Below, in pieces: positions 56,851 to 64,000 of a DNA stretch of 64,000 bases. The position numbers and the translations under genes are program-made. Position 1 is the first letter of the stretch. Each line of letters opens with the position of its first letter. This DNA is from Megalonaias nervosa. Taxonomy: Eukaryota; Mollusca; Bivalvia; Unionida; Unionidae. The notes below the pieces were generated by a model. The model was not told where the DNA came from and ran no database searches. It saw only the letters and a program-made list of their open reading frames with translations. Where the stretch lies: NCBI GenBank assembly GCA_016617855.1, contig JAECUM010001883.1:62001-126000 (forward strand). Direction: 5' to 3'.

Positions 56851-59690
56851 CAACTATCATCGTGGCCATAAACGATTTTGGCTTAGTTTTGGATCTCTGA
56901 TTTCCATATTACGTCCACTAATTTGAAATTACAAGACTGTCACCATTTCTTGCCCTTCTTGTCTCCAGAGTTCTTACCCATGTTCTCTGCTTCTATTCTG
57001 TTATAGATGGAATATTTGATACTGCTTATCAGCTGATGGCATCGCAATTTTAACACGTAGGTATCTATGGCAGTATTCTAAGCTATCTGAAGACTTTTTG
57101 AAGCTGTTGCTGTAGCGAACAATACTGTTCATTCCCATCGTCATATTACTTTAAAACATTTTACCATTACCATAGTCTAGTCCAACTTTGGAATCTGAAA
57201 TCCTAGTTTTCTTCTGAGTCACAGTCTTGTTCTATTTAAAAAAATATTTCTTCATTTACCTCATCCTATGTCTCGAACTGTGGAAACGGGCAGTGTAATA
57301 GATACTGTTTTAAACTTGAGCTCATAAAATACATATCACATAAAACCTGATACTTTGATTCCATCTTGCTACTCGTTCTGTCAAACCATTACCCCCACGT
57401 TCAAAGAGTGTATCCAGTCTCCTCATGCACAGTAATTATATTGTTGTTAAACAAAATCAGTGGACCTTCTCATCTCAAATTCCCGTGTAAGTCCACTCCA
57501 CTCAGTCCCTTACCCCAGTGTGGTGTCTCTCACCATTAACCAATGCAGACTTTATGTCAACCTAGTAATTTTTTGTAAGTCATAATACTGATTTATTTTA
57601 ATCCAGTGTGAATCTCTGATTATAACCGTTTGGAATATTAATTGCAGATTTTTTTTTTATTATCTCTATTATCATTATTTGAACTAAATGCTTGTTCAGT
57701 TGGTAAGGGTATTAAAAGGTATTGTTCATAAGTGTCAAATCAGACAAGTTTTCATATTTGAAAGCAAACACTGTAAACTAATTTCATTAATTATGATATA
57801 CATTTATTTGTTATGTTAATATCATATTATCAATCAATTGTTGCCATCTGTATTGTCCAGCTTAACTGATTCTGCAAGAATGTCATATCAAACTGCCGTG
57901 TATCTATTAACTGAATCATCCCTGTAAAATCTTAAAGTGTAGTTATAAAATGTTTAGTAACTTCTATGTGAGACAGTATTTTGTGTAGTAATTTTTGATC
58001 TCATTAATATTTGTTCAATTTCTTGATTAAATGGAACATTAAACAGAGTTGTAGGACATGAGTATGGTGTACTACTTATGTCTTGTTTTAAAATCTTAAG
58101 TCTGTCAAAAATTTTCATGTCAGCTAAATCATAAACTATCACACTTTACTTGTTTATTTGCTTTTTCATTTCCTCTTCTAATCATTTAAATAATTCCCCT
58201 TAAACTTCTTTATCTGTGTTGCACATGTTTATTCATGTGATTATCAATCTCATTCTCTACATCTTCAGAGTTTTCTTTATGTTTTGGTGTATGCAGTATA
58301 AAACATACATACTGCATGTATTATATACTTCTGAAATTATATCATTCTAGGTTTGCTCAGTTCCATTCTAGTTCAGGTGATATTCCATGATCTATACATC
58401 TGAAAATTTTAATTTCCTCTTAGCCATGATTTGACAGGAAAAATTTAAAGGGGATCAAAATAATGGTAACATGCAACTGATGAATCACAAGCTCTCAGAC
58501 AATAATACAAAATTATTGCATTTTTTTGTATAAAATCAATTTTCAAAGTTTTAAAATTAAATTCAAGAGACGTTTTCAACTAAGAGTGGGGAGGTGAAAG
58601 ATTGTTAAGTTACAGCCATCTCAATTTGTACATATGTAGCAATCAAGTGTATACAATGCTCCTTCACCTGCTACACATTATAAGGTGAAAACCACCTAGG
58701 TGTCTAACCATCTGGTAACCATGCTATCATAGAGTTTCTTAATGTCAGCATCTGAGGCTAGAGGTCTAGTCCAACATTATTAGCATAAAGAGAAGTGCCT
58801 CACTGTCTTGCCTGCCTGATACAGATAAATGTATTTTTTAAAACTGTCAAATGACCTTGACATTGTCCAAGAAACAGAGTTCAAAAATTTGAAAGGACAG
58901 TGCTTACAGATTTGACAATTTTAGTACAATAGCTATTCCTTTCACAGTTTGGGACTCCAGTCAATGCAAAAAGGTTTAACAGAAAACCTAAGAAAGCTTT
59001 TCATATGATGTTGACCTTATTAGGGAGTTGGAATAAGGGTAGGAGTGCATGGATATGAAAGGAAGAAACTTCCTTATTATTTTGTCCAAGTATTACAGCT
59101 CAATCTCTCTCAATGGGTTTGGGTCATATAGCCAAACAAAAAACTTTAACTTACGATTTTCTGATAACTTGACATTTCCTGATGGTCAGAGTGATGGTCA
59201 GGGTGTCTATATATAAACATACAAAGCCTCCTGAATATATAGTTCAAGTATGACAGCAATCATTTGCTGGGCATGGGATTTATCATCTCAGAGGAAAACT
59301 TTAACCAAAACCTTAACCAGTGTAAAGGCAGCTGCTGGTAGAATAAGTGTTACCTATCTATAGTCTAGGACAAAGCAGGTGAGACAAAAATACTTTATTT
59401 ATTACCAAAAGACCTATTACAATCCATACGCACCTTTTGCTAATACACCATTTTATTTCATCAACCTTGGACCACTCTTGAACCTTGTAATTTCTTTAAT
59501 GCCATATTTCCTGAGAATTTCAATGGTTTATTTAAAAATGAAAATTTTATGAAATCGATCAAATATTGGACCCCTATCAGTTAATATAATAAATAGGGAA
59601 CTATACATAACATTAAAAATATTCCATGAGATAATGATCTAAAATGGATGGACTGCATTGTTTTAAGAATTCTCTCCTAATTATGTCCAG
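56850..59690. other. Gene-poor AT-rich sequence
   Basis: Only short frames such as 58142-57954 (-) with no motif; possible mobile-element debris on the minus strand around 57000-57560, too degraded to name. Confidence 0.5.
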
Positions 59691-59699
59691 CATCTGCCA

Positions 59700-59882
59700 T
59701 ATACACTTCCTTATAAATATAGAGTCCAACTGCAATCAACATATACCCTATGCAGTGGCAGATCTGGGTCTATGTTGTTTGTTCTACTGACTACTCTGAG
59801 CGAACTGCATGTACCCTAATGTGCTGGGCATTATGTGACAGAAAATCTGGATGTGTGCAGTTGGACTCGACACACAAATGGT
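59700..59882. mobile_element. Palindromic MITE-like element, copy 2
   Basis: The left arm 'agagtccaactgcaatcaac' and the right arm 'gtgtgcagttggactcgaca' are complementary, with 'ggcagatctgggtct' and 'tgttctactgactactct' in the centre, as in the other copies. Confidence 0.6.
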
Positions 59883-59934
59883 ACCAATGTCACCCGGTAC
59901 ATCAAGTTGGGCACTAAACATGGGGTACGTCTGC

Positions 59935-60035
59935 ATGACAGTAATTTACCTGCATGATGGAGTAATTTACCAGCACAATTGAGTAATTCACCTGCATGAC
60001 TGAGTAATTTACCTGCATGGCTGAGTAATTTACCA
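59935..60035 (+). repeat. ~23-bp tandem repeat
   Basis: Four to five copies of 'gagtaatttacctgcatgac'. Confidence 0.85.
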
Positions 60036-60039
60036 ACTG

Positions 60040-62740
60040 AGGGGAAACTTTATTGATTATGAAGTTTTCATCTGTTGAATGTACTCAACTAAATAAGACA
60101 GGAAAGGATTAATGAGATGATGAAACATTAATTGCAACCAGATAGGCTCAAAGCATTTGGGGACTTCTTATGGCAATTCTTTTGAGTTATTGTATTTTGA
60201 CAAGGGCTACCACTGTGATTTGCAACTAATTACTAAATACTGATGGGATCAATTTGACAGTTTAAAAATACATCTTGTGCTGAAAATCAGCAACTTACAA
60301 AAGTAGATTGCATTCACAAACAAAATAGAACAATGCCATTCAGAAATATTAGGCAAAACAGTTTGAATTTGCTGCTGCTCTCTATGTGTGCAGGTTCATC
60401 TTTCTATTTAGGCTCTGAACAAATCCCATGCTCTGAATACAATAATCATTAGTATCGTTATTACTATTACTTTTATTATTTTGACTCTTCTTATTATTAT
60501 TATTATTATCATTATTAGTATTATTATTAACATTTTTAATTTAGGGCAGTATTAAAAAAAATCATAAATACATGCATACATTGTTATGTTCCACGCGAAA
60601 TTACCATATCTTGCTTACCTTTTACCATCTTATAAATTAATTCATCAGTAACGCTTACAAATTTAAAAAAATTCATTAGCATAGTTTGTTATGAACAATA
60701 TAATAAATACTAATTTCACTACCAACTGACAGTTTACAAGTGAATGTGGAAAAAAGGTCTGACTCTTTGTTTGGCCAACTTATGTAATTAGGACGAGGAA
60801 CAATTGTTGTCAACAAAATCTGGATTAATCATCTCACCAAGGTTAAACAAGTGAGTTGGTGCCTGTAATAAATAGGGAATGAAAAGAAGCTTAATGTGGG
60901 TGCTGCTATTGACACATAAACTGAAACTTTACTCGCCTTTACAGACAAGTTTTGTAAATACTAAATGACCCCTGCCCCTAATAACATGGGATGGATTCAT
61001 ATCTCTTCTCATAGATTAACTTGTCTCTTTAATTATAGTTTTAATTGCCAGGCAATAAAAATAAAAGATTTTGAACAATATCTGTCACACTGTCACAAAA
61101 GTAAAATCTTGTTGCTGCGACTATATGATTTTTCTCACCATCAAACTAAGGAACTGATTCAATCCTCTCCACCAAAAAAGTATATCAATATGTGTATAAA
61201 ACTCAAAAAACTTTCATCCAGTGCTGTACAAATATTAACCCCATAGGTCTATTTGATGAAACTGTCACAACATCACACCAAATATAAAAAGCTCTATACA
61301 TTAACTATTGTAACTTTTGTTCAGTACTTATATAACTTCAAAGCATTTATTATACTAGGTATTTTGTTTTTTCTTCAGGGTATTTTTTATTTTTATTTTT
61401 TGATGTGTTAGAACACACATGGATTTGCAGATACAGAGTTGTGAACAAAGAGTTTGTCGATTGTGAAATGGTTTTAAGTTCTGTACCCTGTACACTCTAC
61501 ATTTATAAGAGTTCATGAATGGGCAAATACAGAATTTTGTGTGTGTCTTGTGCTATAGTAATCATTAAAGGATTTGGATATAATCTTTTTTCAGTTGAGA
61601 CAATGATTATTTTAAAAATTATTGCACCTTTCTATTTCTTAGGTATGAGAGAAATAATCATACCTATAAATAATAATTAACAACAGTCTCAGTTGCAATT
61701 TGCTTGTCTGTATATTTGTGTCAAATTTGTTTACTACCAAGGCAACATCATCTTGTATTTGATGGTTTTTTTTGCTCTCCCTCTAAGCCACCATCATTAA
61801 TTTAGTCACAATTCATTAATAGGATGTTTTAAAGTAATTATGCAATCTGTGTCGACTTTTTCCATTTCTGTTGGCTTGCCAAAGAGCAACTGTCATGGTA
61901 CAAAGTGTATTTGCCAAATAGTTTTACCAATTTAAAGAAATACTGTGATGCTGTTCATGTCAGTAAATTGGGAATAGTTAAAATGAGGATGGTTTTCAAC
62001 AGGAAAAGCAGCCATTCCCAATATCTCATTTTGTATACTTCACAGCCAACAGCAGACAAACCAATTTTTGAATAACTCTATTTAATAACTAATATCCCGA
62101 TGGAATTCAGATCTGAGATTTTTTATTCTCCATCAAAACAGCTATGTCTGAAGCAGTCCATGTTTGCACTCTGTGATGGAAATGCAATTTTTGACCACAG
62201 TTTCAAGATATTAAATCTTTCAGTGGAATTGTCCATAGACCCTGTTCCACTCAGAATATTACTGCCATGAAAGCATCTTGATTTCTAGGTCCTGAAGAAC
62301 AATTTCCTTTCTACCAAGCTGTATTTTATATTCAAACTTTTGATAACCTATTTCTCTGCTGGACTTTCCATTTAGATCCAATATACTTTGTAATGGAAAC
62401 ACAAACCACACAGTTACATTGGCTGACACTTTGTTTCCAGCTCATTGGTTATTTTACACTTTACAGTTTCATCAAACACTTTATAAGAAATATACTAATA
62501 TTATTTTGTCAATGAGTATATATTTGTCATAGGGTATATGTTGCACTAATACCATGAAACAAGAAAGTTTTGAAATATTAGAAAAGTTATGTGATCTCTA
62601 ACTTATGTAATGTTTTTATACAATCACTACACACTAGGAGTTTCACAAAAGTTAGAAATTGTATGGGCTGAATTTCACTAATACTAGCTGGTATCCTGGT
62701 GAACTTGTGTGATATTAGTGATGATTGTTTTAATTGCTGC
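60040..62740. other. Gene-poor AT-rich sequence with an (ATT)n microsatellite
   Basis: An imperfect (ATT)n lies at 60478-60532. The plus-strand frame 60965-61246 has no motif or splice support. Nothing else recognised. Confidence 0.5.
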
Positions 62741-62744
62741 ATTT

Positions 62745-62960
62745 TGCAGAAAAAGGGCACAAAATGAAGAAGTTTAAAATGACACAAAGTGCAAAAGTGT
62801 AAAAATAGCACAAAGTGTTGAAGTTTAAAATGACATGGCATAAAGTGTAGAAGATATGTTCCAAAATGGTAAAAGCTTTCAAAGTTTTAAAATGGCACAA
62901 ATCAATTATATGTTTAAAAATGGTACAAAAGCATAGAAGATAAATTTAAAAGGGAATAAA
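62745..62960 (+). repeat. ~30-bp diverged tandem repeat
   Basis: Six or more copies of 'gaagtttaaaatgacacaaa' + 'gtgcaaaa', becoming weaker to the right. Confidence 0.75.
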
Positions 62961-63099
62961 ATGATGGTTAATATAGAGCATACAAAATATTAATTCATTT
63001 CTTTTGGATGTGAAGAAAGAATTTTAGTTTCAGAAATCCAGTAGAAAGCAGACATATTCCAGTTACTGAAGTACCAGTAAGTAAGGTGAATAGAATTTA

Positions 63100-63315
63100 T
63101 TATAATGTATACTTGCTTGTGACTGGGGTACAAGTGTACAAAAACACAGACCCTGATTTGCTGTCACATAATGTGCCAGCAAATCAGGATCTATACTACT
63201 TGTTCTACTGATTAGTCCTAACCAATAGACCCAGATCTGCTGGCACATTATGCAACAGTAGATCTTGGTCTGTGCAGTTTACAGTAGGATCTGACTTATA
63301 AGTGAGTACATACAG
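63100..63315. mobile_element. Palindromic MITE-like element, copy 3
   Basis: About 80 bases at each side are complementary: left 'gtatacttgcttgtgactgg'...'cataatgtgccagcaaatc', right 'gatctgctggcacattatg'...'cttataagtgagtacatac'. Confidence 0.7.
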
Positions 63316-63429
63316 CAATTGATTTTCAGGCATTTTGCTCTTATTTTCTTTGCCATGAAATCACTTAACATTACAAGAATACCAAGTAATAAACACTGTT
63401 TATGTCACTTCAGGTAGAAAATCATTAAA

Positions 63430-63652
63430 ATACCATATATACTCACTTACAACTCGGGTCCAACAGCAAACAACATGGGACCATTATCTATTGTCCAATA
63501 ATGTGTTGGCAGATCAGGATTTATGTTATTTGTTCTAATGATTACTCCTAACAGAATTGCAGAAAGTCAGATCTGCCCATGCATTATGCAATGACAGGTC
63601 TTGAACTTTGCAGTTGAATCCAATTTGGGTATACATCTTACTAATCTGACTT
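63430..63652. mobile_element. Palindromic MITE-like element, copy 4
   Basis: Starts 'accatatatactcacttaca' and ends 'ttgcagttgaatccaatttg' + 'ggtatacat', with centre 'atttgttctaatgattactc', the same plan as copies 2 and 3 and only ~115 bases from copy 3. Confidence 0.65.
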
Positions 63653-64000
63653 CCAAGAAAAACCAATGATTTCATGAAACATTATAGCTTATAAGGGTAA
63701 CTTTCTCTGAATAACCTGGAATAACAGGACATAACAGACACTGTACGGGATTTTAAATATTGGCACTGATTACATTTTTGTTCCATTCATTCTATGTGAT
63801 GGAGAGATTTAATAATATCTGACAAAATAGCAATTATTTCAAGGAAAAATCTTAACTCTAAAAATATGCATTGAAAATATTTAGATTTTGCTGGTTCTGT
63901 ATCTAATAGTGGTGCAAATGAAATTTCAAATGATGGTGTAACTTGACATATATGCTAGAAATTAATGCGATTCCTAGGTATTATACAACAATGCTTCAGC

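Noticed and set aside
60965..61246. 93-codon plus-strand frame
   Set aside because: No motif, no splice or promoter support; chance frame in AT-rich DNA.

Overview
The window looks like nuclear DNA of an invertebrate animal, most likely a mollusc. It is AT-rich, has long introns with GT-AG borders, carries tRNA-derived SINEs, and shows the 'gggagataac' motif that is frequent in molluscan non-coding DNA (for example near 31670 and 43980). The species call is inference. Only one host gene is recognisable.

Region 1 (1-24.4 kb) is a plus-strand, 5'-truncated SWAP-70/DEF6-like gene. It has eight visible exons: the end of the N-terminal region, a split PH domain, a long Glu/Arg/Lys-rich coiled coil and a C-terminal tail. 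Its introns hold a 47-bp minisatellite of 2.2 kb, a 24-bp satellite, two blocks of one ~145-bp repeat, a 31/32-bp array with higher-order structure, SINEs, a Penelope-like GIY-YIG relic and a dead DIRS-type retrotransposon with its inverted terminal repeats. The last exon has an apparent frameshift.

Region 2 (24.4-37 kb) is mostly non-coding. A 6.8-kb segment (28.0-34.8 kb) is bounded by matching inverted ends and contains a RecQ-like helicase fragment with an intact Walker A motif beside CpG-rich DNA.

Region 3 (about 38-54.3 kb) is the most interesting part: a decayed Polinton/adintovirus-like provirus. From left to right it has a phospholipase A2-like domain and a retroviral-type integrase (+), a family-B-like DNA polymerase with an SF1 helicase (-), a Cys-rich zinc-ribbon protein and an HNH/NUMOD1 endonuclease (+). 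A co-directional minus-strand late block follows, read from 54.2 kb downwards: a Lys/Gln-rich protein, a pX-like basic protein, a double-jelly-roll-type major capsid candidate, a hydrophobic/basic core-type protein, an adenain-type protease, a fibre with phage-tail-fibre-like repeats, a membrane protein, a penton-like candidate and an unknown 165-residue protein. Many of these are broken by frameshifts, stops or lost catalytic residues. A LINE 3' fragment abuts the left side. No packaging ATPase was seen.

Two structures in region 3 are not explained by ordinary annotation. First, a pair of ~0.8-0.95-kb inverted repeats (44.46-45.24 and 47.75-48.70 kb) encloses only the penton-like and 165-residue genes, and its left arm coincides with the last codons of a small ORF. 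This suggests a nested terminal-repeat element carrying capsid-type genes inside a larger provirus. Second, at least seven genes on both strands have a TATA-like string touching the ATG, which looks like a dedicated viral-type promoter.

Region 4 (54.3-64 kb) is gene-poor: SINE copies, duplications, a relic of an unidentified element protein near 56.4 kb, and three copies of a palindromic MITE-like family that also occurs at 6.4 kb.
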